A stretch of 64,000 bases of DNA from Mycobacterium sp. E1747 (GTDB lineage Bacteria > Actinomycetota > Actinomycetes > Mycobacteriales > Mycobacteriaceae). The stretch spans positions 92,088 to 156,087 of the forward strand of contig NZ_LZJI01000183.1 in the NCBI RefSeq assembly GCF_001667775.1, in the 5' to 3' direction. Shown here one piece after another: positions 1 through 7,375 of this stretch. Position 1 is the first letter of the stretch. Every line of letters begins with the position of its first letter. The notes beneath the pieces were generated by a model, which worked only from the letters and a program-made list of their open reading frames with translations, searched no databases and was not told the DNA's origin. The translations under genes were made by a program, and so were the position numbers.

Positions 1-195
1 CCGCCGTCGCAGGCCAACTTCGTCTGGCTGCCGCTGGGCGCTCGCACCGAGGACTTCACCGAGCAGGCCGCCGACGCGCGCCTGGTGGTGCGGCCGTTCG
101 CGGGCGAGGGTGTGCGCGTCACCATCGGTGCGGTGGAGGAGAATGACGCCCTGTTGCACTTCGCCTGCGACTGGATTTCCCGCACCGAACCATAG
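1..195 (+). CDS. hisC2: Histidinol-phosphate/aromatic aminotransferase, C-terminal end
   Basis: This is the 3' end of a gene that begins before the window; frame 1 is open from the first base to a TAG at 193-195. The encoded tail contains [13 protein letters not shown], the conserved C-terminal stretch of class I PLP aminotransferases of the HisC/aromatic aminotransferase type, where an Arg contacts the substrate carboxylate. The position, immediately before the Rv3773c/echA21 block, matches M. tuberculosis hisC2 (Rv3772). The catalytic lysine lies outside the window. The family call is good; assignment to hisC2 rather than another HisC rests on synteny. Confidence 0.8.
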   Translation, partial: PPSQANFVWLPLGARTEDFTEQAADARLVVRPFAGEGVRVTIGAVEENDALLHFACDWISRTEP

Positions 196-207
196 AGGAG
201 TGGTCCG

Positions 208-669
208 TTGGACTTGGCGCGCAAGCTGTTCACCGAGTTCAAGGAGCGCGGCGGCGAGATTCCCGATAGCGAGCTCGACGACTTCTGGGCCAGCCTGGAG
301 CCGGCCACGATCGAGGGGATGCTGGGCGAGTGGAAGGGCGGCGAGTTCCGCACCGGCCACCGGATGAACGGCCAGCTCGAGAAGGCCGGCTGGTTCGGCA
401 AGACGTTCTCCTCGCCCCGCGACGTTCAGCCGCTGGTCTGCCTCGACGCCGACGGCAACAAGTTCTCCAATGTCGAGATGGGCAAGGGCGAGGCCAGCCT
501 GTGGCTCGAAGAGTTCCGCGGTGAGGTCACCGCGACGATGGTGTACGACGGCCAGCCCGTGCACGACCACTTCAAGAAGATCGACGACGACGCCGTCATG
601 GGCATCATGAACGGCAAGGGCGTTCGCGATAACGGGCGGTATTACTACTTCTACCTCGAACGGGTCTAG
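208..669 (+). CDS. GXWXG / DUF4334 domain protein
   Basis: A 153-residue soluble protein. The N-terminal third carries GEWKGGEF, a GXWXG motif, and the C-terminal half (LDADGNKFSNVEMG to the YYYFYLERV end) resembles DUF4334. These two domains usually occur together in actinobacterial proteins of unknown function with a probable lipocalin-like beta-barrel. No signal peptide or membrane segment is seen. The TTG start is supported by GAGGAG at 196-201, six bases upstream. The gene lies 12 bp after hisC2, so it is probably co-transcribed with it. I do not recall an equivalent at this place in M. tuberculosis. Biochemical role unknown. Confidence 0.8.
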   Translation: MDLARKLFTEFKERGGEIPDSELDDFWASLEPATIEGMLGEWKGGEFRTGHRMNGQLEKAGWFGKTFSSPRDVQPLVCLDADGNKFSNVEMGKGEASLWLEEFRGEVTATMVYDGQPVHDHFKKIDDDAVMGIMNGKGVRDNGRYYYFYLERV

Positions 670-680
670 CGGCACGCGCT

Positions 681-777
681 TCGAGTGTGCGGCTGGCCGC
701 GCACTCGACCAGTGTGCGCTGACGGCTTTGCGCGTGCGGCCAGGGCGGGAACACGGGCGCGGCCGCCATGGCCGCGC
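681..777. terminator. Two stem-loops between convergent genes
   Basis: The first hairpin pairs 681-693 with 696-708 (TCGAGTGTGCGGC against GCCGCGCACTCGA, one G-T pair). The second pairs 757-764 with 770-777 (GCGCGGCC, loop GCCAT). The arm GCCGCGCACTCG recurs exactly at 771-782, so alternative pairings are possible. There is no U-tract, which is common for mycobacterial hairpin terminators. The position between the ends of a plus and a minus gene fits bidirectional termination. Confidence 0.55.
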
Positions 778-798
778 ACTCGGCCGACAACCTAGGAC

Positions 799-1383
799 CT
801 AACGGGCCGGGTTGCGGCCGGTGAACGCGACCAACCGCTCGAGGGCGGCCGCATCCTCGGACACCTCCACCGGATCGTCGAACCCCGCACCACCGCGAAA
901 CTCCGGCCTGATGACCTCACGGGCGAGCCCCAACACGTACTCGGACAGCGGTTCGGGCGCGTCGATCTGGTGTTCGACGGCGGCGGCGTAATCCCAGGCG
1001 TGGACCAGGAATTCGATCGACAGGACGGCGCACGCGCTCTTGGCGGGCATCTCGCCCTTGCCGAACGGCACCGACCCGTCCAGGCCGTGCCGATGCCAGG
1101 CATCCAGCGCCGGCCGAGCCGCGGTGACCACCTGCCGTTCCACCGAATCGCCTTCGTCGCGCTCGGGAATCTCCGCGCCGACCATGCCGCCCAGCGCCGT
1201 GATCGAGCCCAGCAGGTGACCGGTCAACTGCGCGATGTCGAACTCCGTGCACGGCGTCTGCCGGGACAAGTCGTCGGCGGCGATCGTGTGCAACACCCGC
1301 TGCAACACCCCAAACGTGTCCTCGGCGCTGTGCAGCTCGTCGGTGGGCGGGGAATCGGGGCCGGGCCGCAAATCAGGAGCCAT
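799..1383 (-). CDS. TIGR03086-type metal-binding protein (mycothiol-dependent isomerase fold)
   Basis: About 194 residues, all-helical, with features of the maleylpyruvate isomerase N-terminal/DinB-like fold: TPCTEFDIAQLTGHLLGSI near the N-terminus, with the first metal His in GHLL, and EFLVHAWDYAAA in the second half, with the His-Ala-Trp-Asp motif. Members bind a divalent metal and some use mycothiol as cofactor; the substrate here is unknown. It corresponds to M. tuberculosis Rv3773c. The ATG at 1383 is preferred because TAGCGT (minus strand, 1396-1391) lies seven bases upstream, giving a leaderless mRNA. An upstream in-frame start at 1419 would run into the divergent echA21. Divergent from echA21 with 23 bp between the start codons. 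Confidence 0.82.
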   Translation of the reverse strand: MAPDLRPGPDSPPTDELHSAEDTFGVLQRVLHTIAADDLSRQTPCTEFDIAQLTGHLLGSITALGGMVGAEIPERDEGDSVERQVVTAARPALDAWHRHGLDGSVPFGKGEMPAKSACAVLSIEFLVHAWDYAAAVEHQIDAPEPLSEYVLGLAREVIRPEFRGGAGFDDPVEVSEDAAALERLVAFTGRNPAR

Positions 1384-1390
1384 ATTTGCC

Positions 1391-1400
1391 ACGCTACGGT
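1391..1400. promoter_or_regulatory. Overlapping divergent -10 elements
   Basis: The ten bases ACGCTACGGT hold a plus-strand TACGGT (1395-1400), six bases before the echA21 ATG, and a minus-strand TAGCGT (1396-1391), seven bases before the Rv3773c-type ATG. Both fit the TANNNT -10 with leaderless initiation usual in mycobacteria. The two hexamers share two base pairs, so two polymerases could not occupy them together. Confidence 0.6.
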
Positions 1401-1406
1401 CTCGAT

Positions 1407-2231
1407 ATGGCGCAAGCATACGAATCCGTCACGGTGGAGACGAAAGATCACGTCGCGCAGGTGACGCTGATCGGACCGGGCAAGGGCAACGCGATGGGTC
1501 CGGCGTTCTGGTCCGAGATGCCCGAGCTGTTCGCGGCGCTGGACGCCGACCCCGAGGTGCGGGCGATCGTGCTCACCGGTTCGGGCAAGAACTTCAGTTA
1601 CGGCCTGGACCTGCCCGCGATGGGCGGCTCGTTCACCCCGCTGTTGTCCGGGGATGCGCTGGCCGGCCCGCGAGCGGTCTTCCACCGCGAGGTCAAGCGC
1701 TTGCAGGGCGCGATCACCGCAGTCGCGGATTGCCGCACCCCGACCGTTGCGTCGGTGCACGGCTGGTGCGTCGGCGGCGGGGTCGACCTGATCTCCGCGG
1801 CAGACATCCGCTACGCGAGCGCCGACGCCAAATTCTCGGTGCGCGAGGTCAAGCTGGCCATCGTCGCCGACGTCGGCAGCCTGGCCCGCCTCCCGTACAT
1901 CCTGAGCGACGGGCACCTGCGTGAACTCGCGCTGACCGGTAAGGACATCGACGCGGCCCGGGCCGAGAAGATCGGCCTGGTCAACGACGTGTACGACGAC
2001 GCCGAGGCGACCTTGGCCGCCGCGCACGCCACCGCCGCCGAAATCGCCGCCAACCCGCCGCTGACCGTCCATGGGGTCAAGGACGTTCTCGACCAACAGC
2101 GCGTCGCCGCCGTCTCGGAGAGCCTGCGCTACGTCGCCGCGTGGAACGCCGCCTTCCTGCCGTCGAAGGACCTGACCGAGGGCATCGCGGCGACATTCGA
2201 GAAGCGGCCGCCGCAGTTCACGGGCGAGTGA
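1407..2231 (+). CDS. echA21: Enoyl-CoA hydratase/isomerase family protein
   Basis: A 274-residue crotonase-fold protein. It shows the family hallmarks LTGSGKNFSYGLDLPAM (first oxyanion-hole segment) and HGWCVGGGVDLISAADIRYAS (second oxyanion hole and catalytic region), followed by the usual FSVREVKLAIVADVGSLARLP block. The predicted reaction is hydration or isomerisation of an enoyl-CoA in fatty acid degradation, in the cytoplasm. The ATG at 1407 starts a protein colinear with M. tuberculosis EchA21 (Rv3774) and sits six bases after a TACGGT -10. A TTG at 1386 in the same frame would lie inside the promoter. lipE follows after 19 bp but has its own -10. Confidence 0.9.
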   Translation: MAQAYESVTVETKDHVAQVTLIGPGKGNAMGPAFWSEMPELFAALDADPEVRAIVLTGSGKNFSYGLDLPAMGGSFTPLLSGDALAGPRAVFHREVKRLQGAITAVADCRTPTVASVHGWCVGGGVDLISAADIRYASADAKFSVREVKLAIVADVGSLARLPYILSDGHLRELALTGKDIDAARAEKIGLVNDVYDDAEATLAAAHATAAEIAANPPLTVHGVKDVLDQQRVAAVSESLRYVAAWNAAFLPSKDLTEGIAATFEKRPPQFTGE

Positions 2232-2237
2232 GGCACG

Positions 2238-2243
2238 TACCCT
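2238..2243 (+). promoter_or_regulatory. Leaderless -10 of lipE
   Basis: TACCCT ends seven bases before the GTG start of lipE at 2251, fitting a TANNNT element that starts transcription at or next to the start codon. Confidence 0.5.
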
Positions 2244-2250
2244 CGCTGGG

Positions 2251-3492
2251 GTGACGACGACACCAGACGGCAGGATCCGCCTCCCGGCCGACTTGGACGC
2301 CGTGACGGCGATCGGTGCCGAAGACCACTCCGAATTCGACAGCGCCGCCGTCGACCGCATCTGGGCTGCCGCCCGGCACTGGTACCGGGGCGGCTTCCAC
2401 CCCGCCATCCAGCTGTGCATCCGCCGACACGGGCGCGTCGTGCTCAACCGCGCGATCGGCCACGGCTGGGGCAACGCCCCGAGCGACCCGCCCGACGCCG
2501 AGAAGATCCCCGTCACGCCCGACACGCCGTTCTGCGTGTACTCGGCGGCCAAGGGCATGGCGGCGACCGTCATCCACATGCTCGTGGAGCGCGGCGTCTT
2601 CTCGCTCGACGACCGGGTGTGCGACTACATCCCCACGTTCACCAGTCACGGCAAGCACCGCATCACCATCCGGCACGTCATGACGCACAGCGCGGGACTG
2701 CCCTTCCCGACCGGCGCCAAGCCGGACGTCAAACGAGCCGACGACCACGAGTACGCACAGCAGAAGCTGGGCGAGCTGCGCCCGCTCTACCGGCCGGGAC
2801 TGGTGCACATCTATCACGCGCTGACGTGGGGCCCGCTGGTGCGTGAGCTCGTTTATGCGGCCACCGGCAAGGAGATTCGCGAAATCCTCGCCACCGAGAT
2901 TCTCGACCCACTCGGCTTTCGCTGGACCAACTTCGGCGTCTCCCATGAAGACCTGCCGTTGGTCGCGCCGAGCCACGCAACGGGCCGCCCGTTGCCACCG
3001 GTGGTCGCCCAGATCTTCCGCAAGGCGATCGGCGGAACCGTGCACGAGATGATTCCGATCACGAACACGCCGTTGTTTCTCACCACGATCATCCCGTCCT
3101 CCAACACGGTTTCGACCGCGCACGAGATGTCCCGGTTCGCCGAAATCTGGCGCCGCGGAGGCAATCTCGACGGGGTGCGGGTGATGAGCCCGGAGACGAT
3201 GTACGGCGCCATCAGGCAATGCCGCCGACTGCGACCGGATTTCGCCGTCGGGTTGCAGCCCGCCCGGTGGGGCACCGGCTTCATCCTGGGAACCGACCGG
3301 TGGGGACCGTTCGGGCGCAACGCCCCCAACGCTTTCGGCAATCTCGGGCTGGTCAACATCGCGATCTGGGCCGACCCCGCCCGGGGTCTGGCGGCCGGCG
3401 TCGTCAGCAGCGGCAAACCCGGCCGTGACCCGGAAGCGAAGCGCTACACCGCCTTGATGGACACGATCACCGCCGAGATCCCCACCGATTGA
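2251..3492 (+). CDS. lipE: Beta-lactamase-fold esterase/lipase
   Basis: A 413-residue serine hydrolase of the class C beta-lactamase/esterase family (pfam Beta-lactamase). The SxxK motif is SAAK at about residues 98-101, with the nucleophile Ser98 and Lys101. A downstream YHA segment near residue 190 occupies the place of the YxN tyrosine, and HVMTHSAGLPF is the usual block following the SxxK helix. The likely activity is hydrolysis of short-chain esters; the natural substrate is unknown. It matches M. tuberculosis lipE (Rv3775). There is no signal peptide, so it is probably cytoplasmic. The GTG start at 2251 is supported by the -10 seven bases upstream. Confidence 0.88.
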   Translation: MTTTPDGRIRLPADLDAVTAIGAEDHSEFDSAAVDRIWAAARHWYRGGFHPAIQLCIRRHGRVVLNRAIGHGWGNAPSDPPDAEKIPVTPDTPFCVYSAAKGMAATVIHMLVERGVFSLDDRVCDYIPTFTSHGKHRITIRHVMTHSAGLPFPTGAKPDVKRADDHEYAQQKLGELRPLYRPGLVHIYHALTWGPLVRELVYAATGKEIREILATEILDPLGFRWTNFGVSHEDLPLVAPSHATGRPLPPVVAQIFRKAIGGTVHEMIPITNTPLFLTTIIPSSNTVSTAHEMSRFAEIWRRGGNLDGVRVMSPETMYGAIRQCRRLRPDFAVGLQPARWGTGFILGTDRWGPFGRNAPNAFGNLGLVNIAIWADPARGLAAGVVSSGKPGRDPEAKRYTALMDTITAEIPTD

Positions 3493-3521
3493 GGGGGCCC
3501 TCGGGTGGGAACACTGCCCGC

Positions 3522-3713
3522 ATGGCTACCTACCGAGTGCTCAACCCGAAGGGCGACGTCGTCGCGACCAAGGACATCGAAAGCGCCGACAAAGCGCACG
3601 CGTGGTTCGCCGACGAGGCGGTCGAGGGCAACGAACTGGGCTGGCGCCTGGAAGTCGAGGCCGACGGCGAGTGGCGCTTCTTCGACAACAGCGAAGGCGA
3701 TCGCAGCTACTAG
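3522..3713 (+). CDS. Small acidic hypothetical protein
   Basis: A 63-residue protein beginning MATYRVLNPKGDVV and ending DNSEGDRSY, rich in Asp, Glu and Trp. It has no membrane segment or signal peptide. An alternation of short hydrophobic strands suggests a small beta/alpha domain. The ATG at 3522 is preferred over an in-frame ATG at 3489 because the latter would overlap the lipE stop region. A weak AACACT -10-like hexamer lies six bases upstream. I do not recognise the family. It lies 37 bp before the release-factor-fold gene and could be co-expressed with it. Confidence 0.65.
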   Translation: MATYRVLNPKGDVVATKDIESADKAHAWFADEAVEGNELGWRLEVEADGEWRFFDNSEGDRSY

Positions 3714-3750
3714 TGTTTTGACTCCCGATCGGCGGGGCACCCGAAAAGGC

Positions 3751-4857
3751 ATGGACTCTGATCGCTTCCGCAAGTTGCTCGACGCCTCAGGCCCGTTCGC
3801 GTCGGTCTACTTCGACGACTCGCACGACACCCACGACGCCGAAGCTCAGCTCGAGCTCAAGTGGCGGGCGTTGAAGGAAGACCTCGAAAGGCACGGCGCC
3901 GCCGAGACGGTCATCGACGAGATCGGACGCGCGGTGACAGACCTGCGTCCGCCGATCGGGCGCAGCGGCCGCGCCATCGTGGCCGGCGCCGAGGGCGTGC
4001 TGCTGAACGAACACCTGCTGAGGTCGACGGCCCAACCGATCGTCCGGGTATCCGAATTGCCTTACATCGTCCCAATCGTCGAACACGGCTTTGACCACTC
4101 GGACTACCTGGTGGTGGAGGTCGACCACACGGGCGCAGACATCACCCGCCGGGTCGGTGGCGCGCTGCACTCGGAGACCGTCGACGGTGGCGGGTTCCCC
4201 GTCCACCACGCCGCGGGCGCCGAAACGGCCGGCTACGGCGACCCGCAACTGCGCAGCGACGAAGCCGCCCGCAAGAACATGCGCGCGGTCGCAGACCGGA
4301 TCGCGGAGCTCGTCGATGCGGCGAACATCGACCTCGTCTTCGTTGTCGGCGAGGTCCGGTCGCGCTCGGACCTGCTCGCCGAACTGCCGGAGCGGATCAC
4401 CGAACTGGTCGACGAGCTCAACGTCGGGGCGCGCCACAGCGGACACGACGCCGAAGAGTTGCAGCGCGCCATCGAGGCCGGCTTCCTGCGCCGGCATCTG
4501 AACGTGATCGACTCTGCCGCAGCGCGTTTCACCGCCGAGGTGGGCCGGCAATCCGGGCTGGCCGCCGAGGGACTGGACGCGGTGTGCTCGGCCCTGCGCC
4601 AGGGCGCGGTGGACACGTTGATCATCGGCGACCTCGGTGACGCCACCGTCGTCGCCGACGCCGAACTGACGACGGTGGCCCCCAACGAGAATGTGTTGTC
4701 GGAACAGGGCGCGGCCCCGGCCAAGACGCTGCGGGCCGACGAGGCGCTGCCGCAATTCGCGATTTCGGTCGGGGCGGCGCTGGTGCGCACCGACGAGCGG
4801 ATCGCCCCCGCCGACGGTGTGGGTGCGCTGCTGCGCTACGCGCCGACGCTGCACTGA
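3751..4857 (+). CDS. Release-factor-fold protein (Rv2629/baeRF2-like)
   Basis: A 368-residue protein resembling the bacterial archaeo-eukaryotic release-factor family (baeRF2) and M. tuberculosis Rv2629, of similar length. Visible features are LELKWRALKEDLE near the N-terminus, YIVPIVEHGFDHSDYLVVEVD in the middle, and a C-terminal L7Ae-like part with ALRQGAVDTLIIGDLGD. Family members are inferred to act on ribosomes, perhaps in rescue or hibernation, but no activity is established. The ATG at 3751 follows AAAAGG by two bases; the frame stays open further upstream, but that portion overlaps the previous gene and looks non-coding. It ends just before a tRNA-Ser gene on the other strand. Confidence 0.78.
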   Translation: MDSDRFRKLLDASGPFASVYFDDSHDTHDAEAQLELKWRALKEDLERHGAAETVIDEIGRAVTDLRPPIGRSGRAIVAGAEGVLLNEHLLRSTAQPIVRVSELPYIVPIVEHGFDHSDYLVVEVDHTGADITRRVGGALHSETVDGGGFPVHHAAGAETAGYGDPQLRSDEAARKNMRAVADRIAELVDAANIDLVFVVGEVRSRSDLLAELPERITELVDELNVGARHSGHDAEELQRAIEAGFLRRHLNVIDSAAARFTAEVGRQSGLAAEGLDAVCSALRQGAVDTLIIGDLGDATVVADAELTTVAPNENVLSEQGAAPAKTLRADEALPQFAISVGAALVRTDERIAPADGVGALLRYAPTLH

Positions 4858-4862
4858 GAGTG

Positions 4863-4949
4863 CGGTGGCGGAGGGATTTGAACCCCCGGACGGTGTTAGC
4901 CGTCTCTCGCTTTCAAGGCGAGTGCATTAGGCCGCTCTGCCACGCCACC
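4863..4949 (-). tRNA. tRNA-Ser (anticodon UGA)
   Basis: Read on the minus strand, the 7-bp acceptor stem GGTGGCG (4949-4943) pairs with CGCCACC (4870-4864), with discriminator G at 4863. The anticodon stem-loop is CTCGCCTTGAAAGCGAG, giving anticodon TGA. A long variable arm (AGACGGCTAACACCGTC region) marks it as a class II serine tRNA, and the T-loop is TTCAAAT. The terminal CCA is not encoded. Length is 87 nt. It decodes UCA and probably other UCN codons. Confidence 0.96.
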
Positions 4950-4973
4950 GCTGCTAAGGGTAACGGGGGTCGG

Positions 4974-4979
4974 TAGCGT
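4974..4979 (+). promoter_or_regulatory. Leaderless -10 of the quinone oxidoreductase gene
   Basis: TAGCGT ends seven bases before the ATG at 4987. This spacing favours that ATG over the in-frame GTG at 4978, which overlaps the hexamer. Confidence 0.5.
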
Positions 4980-4986
4980 GGCCACC

Positions 4987-5955
4987 ATGCGCGCCATCGT
5001 CGCCGAATCCCCCGATCAGCTTTCCTGGCAAGAGGTGCCCGACGTGTCGGCCGGCCCCGGCGAGGTGCTGATCAAGGTCGCGGCGGCCGGTGTGAACCGG
5101 GCCGACGTGCTGCAGGCCGCGGGCAAGTATCCGCCGCCGGCGGGCGCGAGCCAAATCATCGGCATGGAGGTGTCCGGCGTCGTCGCCGCAACCGACGACG
5201 ACGTGACGGGTTGGTCGGCGGGACAAGAGGTTTGCGCGCTGTTGGCCGGCGGTGGATACGCCGAATACGTCGCCGTGCCCGCCGGGCAGGTGATGCCGAT
5301 TCCGGACGGCGTCGATCTGATCGACGCCGCCGGGCTGCCGGAGGTGGCCTGCACGGTGTGGTCGAACCTGGTGCTGACCGCGCACCTGGGCAAGGGGCAG
5401 CTGCTGCTGGTGCACGGCGGGGCGAGCGGCATCGGGAGCCACGCGATTCAGATCGCGCGGGCGCTGGGCGCACGGGTGGCCGTGACGGCCGGCTCTTCGG
5501 AAAAGCTGGAATTCTGCCGCGAGCTGGGCGCCGAGATCACGATCAACTACCGCGACGAGGACTTCGTCGAACGGCTGCGGGAAAGCGGCGGCGCCGACGT
5601 GATTTTCGACATCATGGGCGCCGCCTACCTGGACCGCAACATCGACGCCCTGGCCACCGACGGGCAGCTGGTCATCATCGGCATGCAGGGCGGCATCAAG
5701 GGCGAGCTCAACATCGGCAAGCTCTTGACGAAGCGCGCCCGGGTCATCGGCACCACGCTGCGCGCCCGGCCGGTCACTGGGCCCAACAGCAAGACGGAGA
5801 TCGTGCAGGCGGTGATCGGGTCGGTGTGGCCGATGATCGCCGAGGGCCGCGTCCGACCGATCATCGGTGCCCGCCTGCCCATCCAGCAGGCCGGTGAGGC
5901 GCATCAACTGCTGACCGCGAGCAAGGTGACCGGGAAGGTCGTGCTGACGGTTTAG
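4987..5955 (+). CDS. NAD(P)H:quinone oxidoreductase (zinc-free MDR family)
   Basis: A 322-residue medium-chain dehydrogenase/reductase of the quinone oxidoreductase (PIG3/QOR) class. The N-terminal GroES-like domain has VNRADVLQAAGKYPPP and the Rossmann domain has HGGASGIGSHAIQIARALGA, the dinucleotide-binding glycine motif. The catalytic and structural zinc Cys/His ligands of alcohol dehydrogenases are absent, as is usual for this subgroup. It should reduce quinones or enones with NADPH in the cytoplasm. It is colinear with M. tuberculosis Rv3777. An in-frame GTG at 4978 would add three residues. Confidence 0.88.
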   Translation: MRAIVAESPDQLSWQEVPDVSAGPGEVLIKVAAAGVNRADVLQAAGKYPPPAGASQIIGMEVSGVVAATDDDVTGWSAGQEVCALLAGGGYAEYVAVPAGQVMPIPDGVDLIDAAGLPEVACTVWSNLVLTAHLGKGQLLLVHGGASGIGSHAIQIARALGARVAVTAGSSEKLEFCRELGAEITINYRDEDFVERLRESGGADVIFDIMGAAYLDRNIDALATDGQLVIIGMQGGIKGELNIGKLLTKRARVIGTTLRARPVTGPNSKTEIVQAVIGSVWPMIAEGRVRPIIGARLPIQQAGEAHQLLTASKVTGKVVLTV

Positions 5956-6049
5956 CGAAGCTACGCGGGCGTAAGCGGGCTGCGCTTTGTGGCCGGGACT
6001 TTCGCCGTGGGATTACGCTCGCGGATCCAAGGCCGGTCGCCGGCATAGG

Positions 6050-7246
6050 TCAGCCCAACGATGCGAGCGCCCGCACCAACTGGTCGACCTCGCCGGTCGT
6101 CGAGTAGTGCGCCAGCCCGATGGTGACGGCGCCGCCGACGTCGTTGACGCCCAGCACGTCGAGCGCGCGGGAGTTCTCGCACGTGACGGCCAGAATCCCG
6201 TTGTCGGCCAACCGCTGCACCACCCGCTCGGCGGGCACGCCGTTCAGGGCGAAGCTGAGCACGGGTATCCGCACCTCCGGACGGCCGATCACCATGACCA
6301 GCGGCAGCGAACGCAGCGCCACCATCAGGTAATCGAAGATCCGGTTCATGTACAAACCGGCCGATTGCATCGACACCGACAGGCGCTCGCGCCGGCCGCC
6401 GCGGGCGGACTCGTCAAGCGCCGCCAGATACTCGATGCTGGCGACCACCCCGGCGAGCAGACCGAACTGGTGCGCGCCGATCTCGAGCCGCGCCGCGCCG
6501 GTGGCCTTGGGGTCGGTCGAGATGGAGCCGAATGAATTGAGCAGCGCGGGATCGCGGAACACCACCGCGCCGATCGGCGGGCCGCCCCAGGCCAGGGCGT
6601 TCACCGCGACCACGTCGGCGTCGGTTTCCTTCACGTCGAGCAACCGGTAGGGCGCCGCCGCGGAATGGTCGACCACGACCAGCCCGCCGACGTCGTGCAC
6701 CAGCTTGGTCATCGCCCGCAGGTCGGTGACCGTGCCCAGCGCGGCGGACGCCGAGGCGACGGCCACCAGCCGGGTCGACTTCCCGATCAGGCCCTCCCAC
6801 TGCCAGGTCGGCAGCTCGCCGGTCTCGATGTCGATCTCGGCCCACTTCACCTTGGCGCCGTAGCGGTGCGCCGCCCGCAGCCACGGGGCGATGTTCGCTT
6901 CGTCGTCCAGGCGGCTGACGATCACCTCGTAGCCCAGCCCGGCCCGTGATGACGACGCCTCGGCCAGCGCCGACAGCAGGATCGCGCGGTCGGCCCCGAG
7001 CACCACACCCGCGGGGTCCACGTTGAACAGGTCGGCCACCGCCGCGCGCGCCGCCTCCAAGATGGCGGCGCTGCGCTGCGCCGACGGGTGCGCGCCCACC
7101 GTGGTGACGCTGGACCGCCGGAAGGCGGTGGAAACGGTGGTCGCGACGGAATCGGGGATGAGCATCCCGGTCGGCGCGTCGAAGTGCACCCACCCGTCAC
7201 CCAGCGACGGATGCAGTCCGCGCACCCGGGCGACGTCGTAAGCCAT
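6050..7246 (-). CDS. NifS/SufS-fold aminotransferase class V protein lacking the PLP lysine
   Basis: A 398-residue protein of the class V aminotransferase (cysteine desulfurase-like) fold, equivalent to M. tuberculosis Rv3778c. The N-terminus ([19 protein letters not shown]), the [15 protein letters not shown] block with the PLP-binding Asp, and the C-terminal small domain are all present. At the usual S-x-H-K-x-x-G-P motif the sequence is [10 protein letters not shown]: the position of the Schiff-base lysine is Ala219 (codon 6592-6590) and the preceding His is Leu. Classical PLP chemistry is therefore unlikely. The ATG at 7246 follows a minus-strand TAAGGT (7259-7254) by seven bases; the open frame further upstream is an artefact of high GC. 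Confidence 0.88.
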   Translation of the reverse strand: MAYDVARVRGLHPSLGDGWVHFDAPTGMLIPDSVATTVSTAFRRSSVTTVGAHPSAQRSAAILEAARAAVADLFNVDPAGVVLGADRAILLSALAEASSSRAGLGYEVIVSRLDDEANIAPWLRAAHRYGAKVKWAEIDIETGELPTWQWEGLIGKSTRLVAVASASAALGTVTDLRAMTKLVHDVGGLVVVDHSAAAPYRLLDVKETDADVVAVNALAWGGPPIGAVVFRDPALLNSFGSISTDPKATGAARLEIGAHQFGLLAGVVASIEYLAALDESARGGRRERLSVSMQSAGLYMNRIFDYLMVALRSLPLVMVIGRPEVRIPVLSFALNGVPAERVVQRLADNGILAVTCENSRALDVLGVNDVGGAVTIGLAHYSTTGEVDQLVRALASLG

Positions 7247-7253
7247 GCCAGCC

Positions 7254-7259
7254 ACCTTA
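7254..7259 (-). promoter_or_regulatory. Leaderless -10 of the NifS-fold gene
   Basis: Minus-strand TAAGGT lies seven bases before the ATG at 7246, a TANNNT element with leaderless spacing. Confidence 0.5.
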
Positions 7260-7363
7260 GAGCTTGCGCATTTCCGCGAAATTGTGACCGTAGCGGGTGC
7301 CTTGAAAGGGTCCAAGCCGTTCCGGCCAACCGGTGGCTTCCCGAGGCAGGACACCCGGCCAGC

Positions 7364-7369
7364 CATACT
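7364..7369 (+). promoter_or_regulatory. Candidate -10 of the membrane glycosyltransferase-like gene
   Basis: CATACT ends six bases before the GTG at 7376. It departs from TANNNT at the first base but has the conserved A2 and T6. It supports the choice of GTG as start. Confidence 0.35.
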
Positions 7370-7375
7370 AGTCGA

